A DNA stretch of 64,000 nucleotides from Nocardioides limicola (GTDB lineage: Bacteria > Actinomycetota > Actinomycetes > Propionibacteriales > Nocardioidaceae): NCBI RefSeq assembly GCF_016827675.1, contig NZ_JAERJA010000013.1, forward strand, positions 1-64,000. Reading direction: 5' to 3'. The notes below the pieces were generated by a model, which saw only the letters and a program-made list of their open reading frames with translations, was not told the DNA's origin and searched no databases. Made by a program: the position numbers and the translations under genes. Of the stretch, positions 43,367 through 54,179 are shown in pieces (within the stretch, counting starts at the first letter, position 1; each line of letters starts with the position of its first letter).

Positions 43367-44197
43367 ATGGGACGGATCACGAAGCGGATGCGGGCCGGCA
43401 GCCTGGCTGTCGGGATCGCGGTGGGGTTGGGGCTCGGGATGACGCTCGGCGCCCAGGGCCTGCTGCAGCGGCAGGCGGCGATCACCCGACGGGCGATCGG
43501 CAAGCCGCTGGGTGAGCAGGCGCCGGACGCCGACGGCACCGTCCGGAAGCGGTACGCCGGCACCCGGATCGATCTGCTGATGGTCGGCGACTCGGTGGCC
43601 GCCGGGCTCGGTGCCGACCGACCCAAGGACACCCTCGGGGTCCGGCTGGCCCGGGAGGTGGCCAAGGCCGCCCAGCGACCGGTGCGGCTGCGGACCGTGG
43701 CCCGGGTGGGTGCGGAGTCCAGCATGGTGGCCGAGCAACTGGCGTCTCTGCCCGCGTCGTACCGGCCCGATGTGGCCGTCATCGTGGTCGGCGGCAACGA
43801 CGTCACCCATCGGGTGCCGGTCGCCGAGTCGGTGCTGCACCTGCAGGAGGCGGTGAGGTGGCTGCAGGAGCGTGGCGTCGAGGTGGTGGTGGGCACCTGC
43901 CCCGACCTCGGTGCGTTGCGACCGGTGCCGCAGCCGCTGCGCGCGCTGGGGGCTCGGGCCTCGCGTCAGTTGGCGAGCGCCCAGCGTGAGGCGGTGCTGG
44001 CGATGGGCGCCCGAGCAGTGTCACTGGCTCAGGTGGCCGGACCGTTCTTCATCACCAACCCGGACGAGATGTTCAGCCTGGACCGGTTCCATCCCTCGGG
44101 GATGGGCTACAAACGGATCGCCAAGGCGATGGCGCCGTCGGTGCTGGCGGCACTGGGGTTGGCCGAGCGGCTGCCCTTCGGTCACCACGCCCCGTGA
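43367..44197 (+). CDS. SGNH/GDSL hydrolase, membrane-anchored or secreted
   Basis: A 276-residue SGNH hydrolase. One N-terminal hydrophobic helix (SLAVGIAVGLGLGMTLGAQ) is followed by the GDSx motif DLLMVGDSVAAG (catalytic Ser), the oxyanion Gly and Asn (VVGGNDVTH), and the catalytic Asp-x-x-His in SLDRFHPSGMGY. It would act on an ester outside the membrane; cell-wall polymer or lipid esters are plausible. It ends three bases before the convergent MFS transporter. Confidence 0.88.
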   Translation: MGRITKRMRAGSLAVGIAVGLGLGMTLGAQGLLQRQAAITRRAIGKPLGEQAPDADGTVRKRYAGTRIDLLMVGDSVAAGLGADRPKDTLGVRLAREVAKAAQRPVRLRTVARVGAESSMVAEQLASLPASYRPDVAVIVVGGNDVTHRVPVAESVLHLQEAVRWLQERGVEVVVGTCPDLGALRPVPQPLRALGARASRQLASAQREAVLAMGARAVSLAQVAGPFFITNPDEMFSLDRFHPSGMGYKRIAKAMAPSVLAALGLAERLPFGHHAP

Positions 44198-44200
44198 GAC

Positions 44201-45361
44201 TCACCGGGGGGAGAGCCGTCGGGTGAGCGTCCAGCCGGCCCCGGCCAGCGCCACCCCGGCAGCGACCCCGAACGCCCACCCGATCCCCGCTGCGCCGGCG
44301 ACGTAGCCCAGCAGGATCGGGCCGGCTCCGAGGCCCAGGTCCAGGGCGGCGCTGGCCATCGCCGAGGCTGCGCCCCGCTCGGACGGGCCGGCGGTGGCGA
44401 AGATCGCGGCGAAGAACGCCGGGGTGCTGAAGGTGACACCGATGGCGAGGACGAGTACGCCGAGCAGCAACCACCCCGGTGACGGCGCAGTGGCGGCGAC
44501 GGTGAGCCCGACGGCCATCGCCACCAGGGCCACGGCCGCCAGCCGCAACGGCGGCACCCGGTCGACCAGCTTCGCCATCGTCACCCGGCCGACCACGACC
44601 GTGATGCCGTAGAGGAACAACGGCAGGCTGGTCCGCGTCATGCCCAGGTCGTCGGCGTGCAGGGCCACGAAGGCCAGGAAGCCGCCCATCGCGACGATCG
44701 AGGCCAGGAAGCCCAGCGCGACCGGGAGTGAGGGCCGGTGGATCAGCGGGTGCCGCTCCACGGACTCGTCCAGGACGCGGCTCTCCGGCACGAACACGAA
44801 GGTGGCGGCGGCCGCGACGGCGAGACCGGCGGCCAGGTACCACGCCGCCGCGAAGCCGGCGTGGCTGACCATCAGTTCGGCGATCGGCGGGCCGGCAGCC
44901 AGGCCCAGGTAGAGGGCCAGGGAGTTGTAGCTCAACGCCTCGCCCATCCGGCTCGGCGGCGCCAGGTCGGCGATGGCGGCGAAGATCGCGGTGAAGACAG
45001 CCGCCTCACCCACCCCGGCCAGCAGCCGCAGTGCGACCAGGGAGGCGAGGTCGGTCGCCTGCGCGGTCAATGCCAGTGCCAGTGCTGCCACCAGCGCCCC
45101 ACCGATCAGCAGCGGCCGCCGCCCTCGGGTGTCGGCGAAGCGCCCCACCCAGGGACGCAGGGCCAACGCGGAGAGCGCGAAGGCGCCGAAGGCCAGTCCG
45201 GCGCCCGCCTGGCCCGCCTCCAGTGGCCCGGCGGCGTACACCGGAATCAAGAAGATCGCCATCCCGTCCGTGGTCAGGTAGGCCAGCTCACCGAGGGTGA
45301 GCAGAATGAATCCCCGGGTGAAGAGCCTGTCCCGGCTGTCAGGAGTCGTCGTGGTCGCCAT
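44201..45361 (-). CDS. MFS transporter
   Basis: A 386-residue major-facilitator protein with 12 predicted helices. RPWVGRFADTRGRRPLL is the canonical cytoplasmic loop 2-3 motif, and GRVTMAKLVDRVPPL its second-half counterpart. Short loops and length fit a drug/sugar-exporter-like MFS group. Substrate unknown. It is divergent from no regulator gene; the HD-GYP/LuxR gene upstream in its own direction, 45 bases away, could be in the same unit or control it. Confidence 0.9.
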   Translation of the reverse strand: MATTTTPDSRDRLFTRGFILLTLGELAYLTTDGMAIFLIPVYAAGPLEAGQAGAGLAFGAFALSALALRPWVGRFADTRGRRPLLIGGALVAALALALTAQATDLASLVALRLLAGVGEAAVFTAIFAAIADLAPPSRMGEALSYNSLALYLGLAAGPPIAELMVSHAGFAAAWYLAAGLAVAAAATFVFVPESRVLDESVERHPLIHRPSLPVALGFLASIVAMGGFLAFVALHADDLGMTRTSLPLFLYGITVVVGRVTMAKLVDRVPPLRLAAVALVAMAVGLTVAATAPSPGWLLLGVLVLAIGVTFSTPAFFAAIFATAGPSERGAASAMASAALDLGLGAGPILLGYVAGAAGIGWAFGVAAGVALAGAGWTLTRRLSPR

Positions 45362-45405
45362 GGGGCCAGCGTGCGCCGGCCGGAGGGGTGCGCGAATGGG
45401 CAGAT

Positions 45406-46932
45406 CTACCCAGATTTGAGCAGCAGACCGTGCTCCATCGCGAAGACGGCCGCCCCGGCCCGGGTGGAGACCCCGATCCGGGCGTACAGGTCCTGCACAT
45501 GGTGCTCCGCGGTGCGCGGCGAGATCACCAGGTCGGCGGCGATCTGACGGTTGGAGCGGCCGGCGGCCAGCAGCCGGAGCACGTCGACCTGGCGCTCGGT
45601 CAGCCCCCCGGGGCGGGGTCGCCGGGAGCGGCGCAGGTGACCGGCCGCCTCGAGCACTGCGGCCACCGCATCGGCGTCCAGTGCCCCAGCCCGGGCCTCG
45701 GCGGTGACCGCCGCCGCAGCCCGCTCCGCGGTCACCGCCGGGCGGTGTGGACGCTCCTCGACCAGACAGCGGTAGCGGTCCGCGGCCGCCAGCACCCGGG
45801 CCCCGGTCGGCAACTGGGCGGCGACCGCCCGCCGGTGGTAGCCGCTCCCGTCGAGCCGTTCGTGGTGGGCCACCGCCAGTGCGGCGATGTCACGCAGTTC
45901 CGGCACCCGGCCCAGGATCTGCTCGGTGTGCCAGGGGTGCAGTTCCACTTGGGCACGTTCACTGGTGGTCAGTGCCCGGGACTGGTCCCAGATCCGGCTG
46001 GACACCCCGATCCGGCCGAGGTCGTGCAGGTAGCCGGCCACCCGCAGCGCCTGCTGCTCCTCCGGCGCCATCGCCAGGCACGCGCCGGCGGACGCCGCGA
46101 GGTCCCCGACTGCGGTCGAGTGGCCGTGCAGCCAGGGGCTCTTCAGGTCGACCAGGTCCCCGAAGGTGCGGGCCACGTCGGGGAGTTCGTCGTGGCTGAC
46201 CCGCCGGACCGGGTCCGGCTCCAGGGCCAGCACCTCCTCGCAGGGGTCCAGGTCGGCGATGTCGGTGAGTAGTTCCTCGGTCACCAGCAACGCCAGGGCG
46301 GGGTCGAGCTGCGTGCCCTCGCGTCGGCGTACCTCCGCCACGGCGTACGCCGGGCCGGCGGCCAGGGTGAACATGGTCGCCACCGACGCGACCTGTCCGA
46401 GCCGGGCCAGCAGCGGGATCGCGTCACCGGACACCGGGGGGTGCGAGGAGCCGTCCCACATCGCCGTGGTGTGCCCGAGTGCCTCCTGGACCGAGGCGGG
46501 GAGCCCGAGTCGGGCCGCTGCGTTCCGGGCGACCTCGCAGGTGGCGGCCGGCCCCTCCGCGTCGATGCGGTTGCCGGATCTGAGGGCGGCGGCCAGGACC
46601 CTGGTCCGGCTGTGTCCGCTGGCCTCGGCGACCATCGGGATCATGGTGCGCAGCATCGCCACCGGTGACGACGGATCGCTGAGGAAGCTGGCGCGCACCG
46701 CGCTGATGTCGTCACCGAGGGCGGCCGCCAACTCATGCGTGTACGCCGTGCAGCCGAGGTGCTCGAGCAGTGCCGCGTAGAGAGCGTCTGCGACCACCTC
46801 GTCGGGGAGGCCGGCGGCCCGGCCCAGCCGTGTCGCCATCACGCAGCGGCGCAGCGACTCCTCCATCGGTGCCCCGGTGCCCAGATCGAGGGCGGTGGAG
46901 AGTCCGCCGAGGAGGCCCAGCAGCCGCATCAT
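45406..46932 (-). CDS. HD-GYP domain protein with LuxR-type DNA-binding domain
   Basis: A 508-residue regulator. An N-terminal HD-like region (SLRRCVMATRLGRAAGLPD) precedes the HD-GYP domain: GHSTAVGDLAASAG, AGYLHDLGRIGVSSRIW, HPWHTEQIL and VAHHERLDGSGYHRR. The GYP position reads GSGYH, so cyclic-di-GMP hydrolysis is uncertain. A LuxR helix-turn-helix ends it (LTERQVDVLRLLAAGRSN; LVISPRTAEHHVQDLY). It combines a nucleotide-sensing or hydrolysing domain with DNA binding. The start at 46932 is the most family-like of several. Confidence 0.87.
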   Translation of the reverse strand: MMRLLGLLGGLSTALDLGTGAPMEESLRRCVMATRLGRAAGLPDEVVADALYAALLEHLGCTAYTHELAAALGDDISAVRASFLSDPSSPVAMLRTMIPMVAEASGHSRTRVLAAALRSGNRIDAEGPAATCEVARNAAARLGLPASVQEALGHTTAMWDGSSHPPVSGDAIPLLARLGQVASVATMFTLAAGPAYAVAEVRRREGTQLDPALALLVTEELLTDIADLDPCEEVLALEPDPVRRVSHDELPDVARTFGDLVDLKSPWLHGHSTAVGDLAASAGACLAMAPEEQQALRVAGYLHDLGRIGVSSRIWDQSRALTTSERAQVELHPWHTEQILGRVPELRDIAALAVAHHERLDGSGYHRRAVAAQLPTGARVLAAADRYRCLVEERPHRPAVTAERAAAAVTAEARAGALDADAVAAVLEAAGHLRRSRRPRPGGLTERQVDVLRLLAAGRSNRQIAADLVISPRTAEHHVQDLYARIGVSTRAGAAVFAMEHGLLLKSG

Positions 46933-47061
46933 CCTCTGAGCCTGACACGGCTGCTGCGGTCGCGTCATCCCTTCCGTGCAGGTGCCTGGCATGAGGCTAG
47001 ATGTGGGATCGCAGTCAGCAGGTGACTACGAACCCACATCGAGGCCGCGGCAGCGCCCGCC

Positions 47062-47067
47062 TAGGCT
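47062..47067 (+). promoter_or_regulatory. -10 box of leaderless ATP-grasp transcript
   Basis: TAGGCT is six bases before the GTG at 47074, with no Shine-Dalgarno site. Confidence 0.55.
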
Positions 47068-47073
47068 GGTCCG

Positions 47074-47895
47074 GTGCCCGACGTACTCCTGGTGACCTGC
47101 CGTGACCTGCCTGCCGGTGAGCCCGGTGCCGCCGCCCTCGACGTGACGCTCAAGGAGCGCGGCATCGAGGCCGCCTGGGTGGCCTGGGACGATGCCGCCG
47201 TCGACTGGGCGGCGGCGGACCTGGTCGCGGTCCGGTCCACCTGGGACTACACCGAACGGCCGGAGGAGTTCCTCGCCTGGGCGAGGGACGTCGAGCGAGC
47301 CACCCCGATCCTGAACGGGTCGGGCGTCTTCGCGTGGAACGTCGACAAGGCCTACCTGACTCGGCTCGGTGACCTGCCGGTGGTGCCGACCCTGCTGGTC
47401 GACGACGTGGCAGCAGCGGTCACCGCCTTCGGCACAGCGGTGCTCAAGCCGCGGGTCGGCGCCGGTGGGCGAGGGGTGCTGATCGCGGATCGGGCCGACG
47501 GTGACCCGGTGGTCGTCCCCACGCTCGCCCAACCGCTGGTCGAGTCGATCCGGACCCTCGGTGAGGTCTCGGTCTTCGTGATCGACGGCGCGGTGGTCAG
47601 CGCGGTCCGCAAGGTGCCTGCGGCCGGTGAGATCCGGGCCCACGAGGAGCGGGGCGCCACCGTCACCATCCACTCCGTCGACGAGGCGCAACACGCGTTG
47701 GCGAGGCAGGCCTGGCAGGCCGCCGGGTCGCTCACCGGGGAGCCGTTGGACTACGCCCGGATCGACATGCTGCACCACGACGGAGCCTGGGTCGTCAGCG
47801 AGATCGAGGCGACCGAACCGGGTCTCTATCTCGACGCGATGCCCGGCAACGCGGAGCCGTACGTCGATCTGGTCGCCGCTCGCCTCGGTCGCTGA
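47074..47895 (+). CDS. ATP-grasp-fold protein (RimK/glutathione-synthetase-like)
   Basis: A 273-residue protein. VRSTWDYTERPEEFLAW and LNGSGVFAWNVDKAYLTRL are typical of a small actinobacterial ATP-grasp group; TAVLKPRVGAGGRGV carries the nucleotide Lys and Gly-rich loop; LGEVSVFVIDGAVVSAVRKVP and ARIDMLHHDGAWVVSEIEATEPGLYL form the metal-binding end. It should ligate a carboxylate to an amine or thiol using ATP. Substrates unknown. GTG 47074 preceded by TAGGCT suggests a leaderless mRNA. Its stop lies 46 bases before the CIRCE elements. Confidence 0.83.
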   Translation: MPDVLLVTCRDLPAGEPGAAALDVTLKERGIEAAWVAWDDAAVDWAAADLVAVRSTWDYTERPEEFLAWARDVERATPILNGSGVFAWNVDKAYLTRLGDLPVVPTLLVDDVAAAVTAFGTAVLKPRVGAGGRGVLIADRADGDPVVVPTLAQPLVESIRTLGEVSVFVIDGAVVSAVRKVPAAGEIRAHEERGATVTIHSVDEAQHALARQAWQAAGSLTGEPLDYARIDMLHHDGAWVVSEIEATEPGLYLDAMPGNAEPYVDLVAARLGR

Positions 47896-47938
47896 CCGCC
47901 CTGAGGCCCGCCCGCACAGCGGGAAACCGGCCCCCGTG

Positions 47939-47965
47939 CTTGCACTCTCGGGGTCCGAGTGCTAA
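47939..47965. promoter_or_regulatory. CIRCE element 1 (HrcA operator) of groEL
   Basis: Arms cttgcactc and gagtgctaa separated by exactly nine bases match the CIRCE consensus TTAGCACTC-N9-GAGTGCTAA. HrcA binding here would repress groEL outside heat stress. Confidence 0.85.
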
Positions 47966-47972
47966 ACATGTG

Positions 47973-47999
47973 TTGGCACTCTCGCCATGAGAGTGACAA
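47973..47999. promoter_or_regulatory. CIRCE element 2 (HrcA operator) of groEL
   Basis: Arms ttggcactc and gagtgacaa with a nine-base spacer form a second, less perfect CIRCE, seven bases after the first. Their tandem placement is typical for actinobacterial groEL. Confidence 0.78.
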
Positions 48000-48104
48000 C
48001 GCGGATCGGTGGGTTGAGGCCCTCAGCGCCGGCGGGAAGGGACCGTCGGGCCAGCCGGGTCGTCCGTCGCGGGCAACACTCCGAGCCGACCACGAATCGT
48101 TTAG

Positions 48105-49751
<1,647 letters not shown>

Positions 49752-49790
49752 TCGCACGCAGCGACTGAGTCCAGCCACCGCTGAACCACG

Positions 49791-49820
49791 GAAGGGCCCC
49801 GCCTCGTGCGGGGCCCTTCT
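49791..49820. terminator. Terminator after groEL
   Basis: Perfect 12-bp stem gaagggccccgc / gcggggcccttc with loop ctcgt, just beyond the groEL stop and before the convergent protease gene. It can serve both. Confidence 0.85.
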
Positions 49821-49854
49821 GCGTCCCCGCCCGCACCCGGCGGGCGACACCGCG

Positions 49855-51453
49855 TCAGTGGCTGACCGTGACCACGGCTGAACAGACCGGCGGGTCGCTG
49901 CCCACTTCGCAGATCTGATAGCTGTGGCTGCCCCCGCCACGACCTCCGGAATCGTGGGTGTAGGAGCCCGTGTTCGGCACGGTGGCGATCGGCGCTCCGT
50001 CACGCAGGACCTGCACCTGAGCCGTGCCGGCGCCGCTCCAGGTCAGGTCGGCGTGTTTGACGCCCTTGACCTTGTACGCCGTCACGCCCAGGTTGAGCGG
50101 GTCCGGCTCCGGGTCCGGGTCGGGCTCGGGCTCCGGGTCGGTGCCACCACCACCGCCGCCGCCACCGCCGTTGCCGGCGGCCGCCGCGGCGGCACGGGCC
50201 GCGTTCACCAGCGGCTCGGGGATGCCGTCGCGGTCGCCCGACCAGGCTCCCTGGCCGGCGCAGGTGCCGCCGCTGCTGTTCACCGTGGTGTCGGGGCACT
50301 CGCCGGTGACCTGCAGCAGGCTCCGGATCTGGGCCGGGGTGAGCGTCGGATCCGCGGCGATCATCAAGGCCACCACCCCGGCCACATGCGGGGCGGCCAT
50401 GCTGGTGCCCGACTTGGTGCCGTAGCCGTTGTTGAGCACCGTGGAGTTGATCGAGACGCCGGGCGCGATCACGTCGACCGCCGCCCCGTAGTTGCTGAAC
50501 TTCGCGAAGGTGTCGTCGCACATCCGGCCCAGACCCGGGAAGCTGGCGCAGCCGCCGGTGCCACCCGAAGCGCCGTCGAAGTCCGCCAGCGCGGAGACCG
50601 TGATCACCTCCGGGAAGGCTGCAGGGACACTGCTGCCGGCGTTGGCACCCTCGTTGCCCGCGGCCACCGTGTAGGCACTGCCGGCCGCCACCGAGTCACA
50701 GATGGCCTGGCGCAGCGGGTCGGTGTCCGGTCGGCCGCAGGCCGGCCCGGCGCTGCCCGAGCCACCCAGACTCATGTTGGCGACACCGAAGCCCTGGGCG
50801 GTGACATGGTCCACACCGCAGATCACTGAGGCCCAACTGCCGCTGCCGCTGTTGCTGAGCACCTTGACCGGCACCACGGTCGCCCCGGAGGCCACGCCGC
50901 GGACCCCGAGGTCATTGTCGACGGCCGCCACCGAGCCCGCCACATGGGTGCCATGGCTGTTCCCGTCCTGCGTGGTCTCGCCGCTGATGCACGACTTCCC
51001 GGCGGCGCGATCGATACGCAGGTCGGGATGGTCGGCGATCCCGGTGTCCAGGATCGCGACCCGGACACCCGCACCGTCGTGGCCCTCGGCCAGCGCGGCG
51101 AGGGTGCCGATCCGGCGGATGCCGGTCGGGTCGGTCTGGGCGGTCGCGTGCACCGGTCGGTCGGCGGCCACGGCCTGCACCCGAGGGTTGCGGGCCAGCG
51201 CCTGCGCGGCGCGGGCATTGCCGCGGAAGGAGAAGCCGTTGAGCACGTTGCTGTAGACGTGCCCGACCTGGCCTCCGTGCCGGCGGGCCAGCTCCGGCGC
51301 GGCCCGACGTGGATCCTCGGACGGCGCCAGGGTGACGATCCAGCTCCCCGGCACCACCTCCGGGTCCCCGGGCGGCGACGCCGCCCCGGCAGGACCGGCC
51401 AGCAGTCCGGCGATCAGCACCACCAGTGCGGTGAGGGAGAATGTGTGTCGCAT
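49855..51453 (-). CDS. Secreted subtilisin-like serine protease (S8) with C-terminal beta domain
   Basis: A 532-residue pre-pro-protease. Sec signal (LVVLIAGLLAGPAGAAS), then an I9-type propeptide (WIVTLAPSEDPRRAAPELARRHG). The catalytic triad is seen as LDTGIADHPDLR (Asp), NSHGTHVAGSVA (His) and GTSMAAPHVAGVVA (Ser). A Gly-then-Pro/Glu/Asp linker leads to a ~90-residue fibronectin-like C-terminal domain ending in a Cys-containing CEVGSDPPVC loop. Extracellular protein breakdown. ATG 51453 has gggga upstream; an upstream frame extension is not homologous. Confidence 0.94.
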   Translation of the reverse strand: MRHTFSLTALVVLIAGLLAGPAGAASPPGDPEVVPGSWIVTLAPSEDPRRAAPELARRHGGQVGHVYSNVLNGFSFRGNARAAQALARNPRVQAVAADRPVHATAQTDPTGIRRIGTLAALAEGHDGAGVRVAILDTGIADHPDLRIDRAAGKSCISGETTQDGNSHGTHVAGSVAAVDNDLGVRGVASGATVVPVKVLSNSGSGSWASVICGVDHVTAQGFGVANMSLGGSGSAGPACGRPDTDPLRQAICDSVAAGSAYTVAAGNEGANAGSSVPAAFPEVITVSALADFDGASGGTGGCASFPGLGRMCDDTFAKFSNYGAAVDVIAPGVSINSTVLNNGYGTKSGTSMAAPHVAGVVALMIAADPTLTPAQIRSLLQVTGECPDTTVNSSGGTCAGQGAWSGDRDGIPEPLVNAARAAAAAAGNGGGGGGGGGTDPEPEPDPDPEPDPLNLGVTAYKVKGVKHADLTWSGAGTAQVQVLRDGAPIATVPNTGSYTHDSGGRGGGSHSYQICEVGSDPPVCSAVVTVSH

Positions 51454-51623
51454 GCCCGTTCCCCTGCTCTCACAAACGGTCGCTTGCCCCCGATTCACGG
51501 TACGCCGGTGACACCGGCCTGTCAGCCGGATCGGCGGAGCCTTTGCGTTCGGTCTCGGTGCCACCGTGCTGACCTGGGCGAGGCGGTGCCGGGCAGCCGT
51601 CCGGGATCGGTCATGCTGGCCCC

Positions 51624-52181
51624 ATGTCCCGTGTCGCCGGCCTGCTGCTCGCGGCCGGCCGTGGTGCCCGGATGGGCACCCCGAAGGCGCTGGTCGCCGA
51701 CGAGGCCGGCCCCTGGTTGCCGCGGGCCGTCGCCGCGTTGGCCGACGGTGGCTGCGCCGAGGTGACCGTCGTACTCGGAGCCGGTGCGGTGGCAGCCCGC
51801 GCATTGGTCCCCGAGAACGTCCAGGTGGTGGAGTGCACCGATTGGCGCCGAGGGATGTCGGCCTCGCTGTCCTGGGGGTTGGCCGCGCTGGGCGATACCG
51901 ACGCCGAGGTGGTGGCCATCCACCTGGTCGACCTGCCCGACGTCACAGCCGCGGTGGTACGCCGGGTGCTCACCGACGGCGTCACCGACGAGCAGACCGT
52001 CCGCCGGGCCGTCTTCGGCAGCGAGCCAGGTCACCCGGTGCTCATCGGCCGGGCGCACTGGGGGGACCTGGCCGAGTCCCTGTCCGGTGACCGCGGTGCG
52101 CGGGACTGGCTGGATGAGCGGCTGGTCGAAGAGGTGGACTGCGCGGACCTGGCCACCGGCCGTGACGTGGACAGCCGCTGA
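51624..52181 (+). CDS. Molybdenum cofactor nucleotidyltransferase (MocA/MobA-like)
   Basis: A 185-residue NTP-transferase-fold protein. GLLLAAGRGARMGTPKAL is the nucleotide-binding signature, HLVDLPDV the metal-binding Asp region, and RAVFGSEPGHPVLIGRAHWGDLAE the specificity loop. MocA attaches CMP to the Mo cofactor for xanthine-dehydrogenase-family enzymes; MobA attaches GMP. The neighbourhood (CoxD-, CoxE- and XdhC-like genes) favours MocA. CATGCT six bases before the ATG is a weak leaderless -10. Confidence 0.88.
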   Translation: MSRVAGLLLAAGRGARMGTPKALVADEAGPWLPRAVAALADGGCAEVTVVLGAGAVAARALVPENVQVVECTDWRRGMSASLSWGLAALGDTDAEVVAIHLVDLPDVTAAVVRRVLTDGVTDEQTVRRAVFGSEPGHPVLIGRAHWGDLAESLSGDRGARDWLDERLVEEVDCADLATGRDVDSR

Positions 52182-52209
52182 ACCAACCACAAGCCAACGC
52201 CTCCGCCCC

Positions 52210-52215
52210 TACCGT
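52210..52215 (+). promoter_or_regulatory. -10 box of leaderless MoxR-type ATPase transcript
   Basis: TACCGT is six bases before ATG 52222, without a Shine-Dalgarno site, so this gene may also be transcribed from its own promoter inside the cluster. Confidence 0.5.
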
Positions 52216-52221
52216 GGGGTC

Positions 52222-53091
52222 ATGGATGACCGCGTGGGGGAGTTGACCCGACGACTGCGGGCGACCGGCTACCTGGCCGACGACGACCTGGCCACGGTGC
52301 TCTTCCTGGCCCTCGAGATGGGCCGGCCGCTGCTCCTCGAGGGTGAGCCCGGCACCGGCAAGACCGCGCTCGCCGAGGCGGTCGCCGAGGCGCTTGACCT
52401 GCCGCTGATCCGGCTGCAGTGCTACGAGGGCATCGACGCCACCCAGGCGCTCTACGACTGGGACTTCCCACGGCAGATCCTGCACCTGCGCGCCCTGGAG
52501 GCGGTCAGCGCCGAGCAGAGCGTCGAGGAGGCCGAGAAGGGGCTCTACGACGAACGGTTCCTGCTCGCCCGACCGGTGCTCGCCGCCCTGCAGCAGAGCC
52601 CCGCAGTGCTGCTGGTCGACGAGATCGACCGGGCCGACGACGAGTTCGAGGCGTTCCTGCTCGAGGTGCTCTCCACCTGGGGCGTCACCATCCCCGAGTT
52701 CGGCACCGTGAAAGCGGCCGAGCCCCCTGTGGTGGTGCTCACCTCGAACCGCACCCGAGAACTCCACGACGCGCTGAAGCGTCGCTGCCTCTACCACTGG
52801 ATCGACCACCCGGACCTGGCCCGCGAGGTCGCCATCGTCGCCTCCCGTGCCCCCGAGGTGGCCGAGACCCTGGCCCGGCAGGTGGTCGAGGTGGTGCAAC
52901 AACTGCGGACCATCGACGACCTGCAGAAGCCCCCCGGAGTCGCAGAGACCCTCGACTGGGCCCGGGCCCTGCACCGCCTCGGCGCAGTCGAACTCGACCT
53001 GGACACCGCCGCGGTCACCCTCGGGGCCCTGGTCAAGTACCGCGAGGACACCGACAAGGTCGACGAGGCGATCCGACGGATGCTGGGATGA
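52222..53091 (+). CDS. MoxR-family AAA+ ATPase (CoxD-like)
   Basis: A 289-residue AAA+ ATPase. Walker A LLEGEPGTGKTALAEAVA, Walker B VLLVDEIDRADDEFE, sensor 1 VVVLTSNRTRELHDALKRRC and the lid arginines mark the MoxR group; CoxD is its CO-dehydrogenase member. CoxD helps build the Cu-S-Mo (or S-Mo) active site together with CoxE. The VWA-protein start overlaps its stop, a typical CoxD-CoxE pair. Start 52222 is preferred over longer in-frame starts because homology begins there. Confidence 0.92.
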   Translation: MDDRVGELTRRLRATGYLADDDLATVLFLALEMGRPLLLEGEPGTGKTALAEAVAEALDLPLIRLQCYEGIDATQALYDWDFPRQILHLRALEAVSAEQSVEEAEKGLYDERFLLARPVLAALQQSPAVLLVDEIDRADDEFEAFLLEVLSTWGVTIPEFGTVKAAEPPVVVLTSNRTRELHDALKRRCLYHWIDHPDLAREVAIVASRAPEVAETLARQVVEVVQQLRTIDDLQKPPGVAETLDWARALHRLGAVELDLDTAAVTLGALVKYREDTDKVDEAIRRMLG

Positions 53092-54179
53092 GCGTCGACG
53101 TGCTGCTGGGCTTCACCCGGGCGCTGCGGGCGGCCGGTGTGCCGGTGACCCAGGACCGTGCCCAGTCCTACCTGGCCGCGGTCGCCTGTCTCGGCGCCGG
53201 CACGTCGGCCGGGACGAGGGCCGCGGGACGGGCCACTCTCTGTTCCTCACCGGAGGACCTGGCCCGCCACGACCTGGTCTTCGACGCCTGGTTCGCCGCC
53301 GACGAACCGGGGCGCCGGGCCACTCGCCCGGCCACTCGGCGTACGCCGCTGGATCTGGCCGAGGACACCGAGGCGGGGGAGCCGGGTGAGGCGGCCGCCC
53401 TGCGTGCGTCGGCGAGTGCCACCGAGGTGCTCCGGCATCGCGACATCGCCGACCTGACCCCCGCCGAGCGCCAGCGCCTGGCCCGACTCTTCGGCGGACT
53501 CCCGGTCAGGCTGCCGCGCCGATCCACCGCCCGGCACGTCTCGCACCGCCGCGGCCAGATCGACGCCTCCCGGACGTTGCGCGCCTCGCTGCGGCACCTG
53601 GGCGAGCCGGCCCGGATCCATCGACGCCGAGCCGGCACCCGGCCACGGCGGGTGGTGCTGCTGCTGGACGTCTCCGGGTCGATGAGCGGGTACGCCGATG
53701 CGCTGCTCCGGCTCGCGCACCGGCTGACGGCCGCGACCGGCTCGACCACCGGGGTGGAGACCTTCACGCTGGGCACCCGGGTCACCCACCTCACCCGGGC
53801 GATGCGGACCCGGGACCCCGAGCAGGCGCTGCTGGCCGCCGGCGACACCGTCCCGGACTGGTCCGGCGGCACCCGGTTGGGTGAGACGCTGCGTGCCTTC
53901 ATGGACCGGTGGGGCCGGCGGGGGATGGCGCGCGGGGCGGTGGTGCTGATCGTCAGCGACGGGTGGGAGCGAGGTGACCCGGCGCAGCTGCGTGAGCAGA
54001 TGGCCCGGCTGCATCGGCTCGCCCACCGAGTGATCTGGGTGAACCCGCACCGCGGCAAGCCCGGATACGAACCTGTCCAGGGCGGCATCCGGGCGGTGCT
54101 GCCGCACGTGGACGACTTCCTGGCCGGACATACGCTGGCCACCTACACCGACCTGCTGGGGGTGATCGCGGATGCGTGA
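53088..54179 (+). CDS. VWA-domain protein (CoxE-like)
   Basis: A 363-residue protein. The N-terminal half is an Arg-rich helical region; from ~185 a von Willebrand A domain begins with the MIDAS motif VLLLDVSGSMSGYAD, followed by TRDPEQALLAAGD... GGTRLGETLRAFMDRW (Thr position) and VVLIVSDGWERGD (Asp). CoxE-like proteins work with the MoxR ATPase on Mo-hydroxylase maturation. Start overlaps the ATPase stop by four bases; XdhC-like start overlaps its own 3' end by eight. Confidence 0.9.
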   Translation: MSVDVLLGFTRALRAAGVPVTQDRAQSYLAAVACLGAGTSAGTRAAGRATLCSSPEDLARHDLVFDAWFAADEPGRRATRPATRRTPLDLAEDTEAGEPGEAAALRASASATEVLRHRDIADLTPAERQRLARLFGGLPVRLPRRSTARHVSHRRGQIDASRTLRASLRHLGEPARIHRRRAGTRPRRVVLLLDVSGSMSGYADALLRLAHRLTAATGSTTGVETFTLGTRVTHLTRAMRTRDPEQALLAAGDTVPDWSGGTRLGETLRAFMDRWGRRGMARGAVVLIVSDGWERGDPAQLREQMARLHRLAHRVIWVNPHRGKPGYEPVQGGIRAVLPHVDDFLAGHTLATYTDLLGVIADA

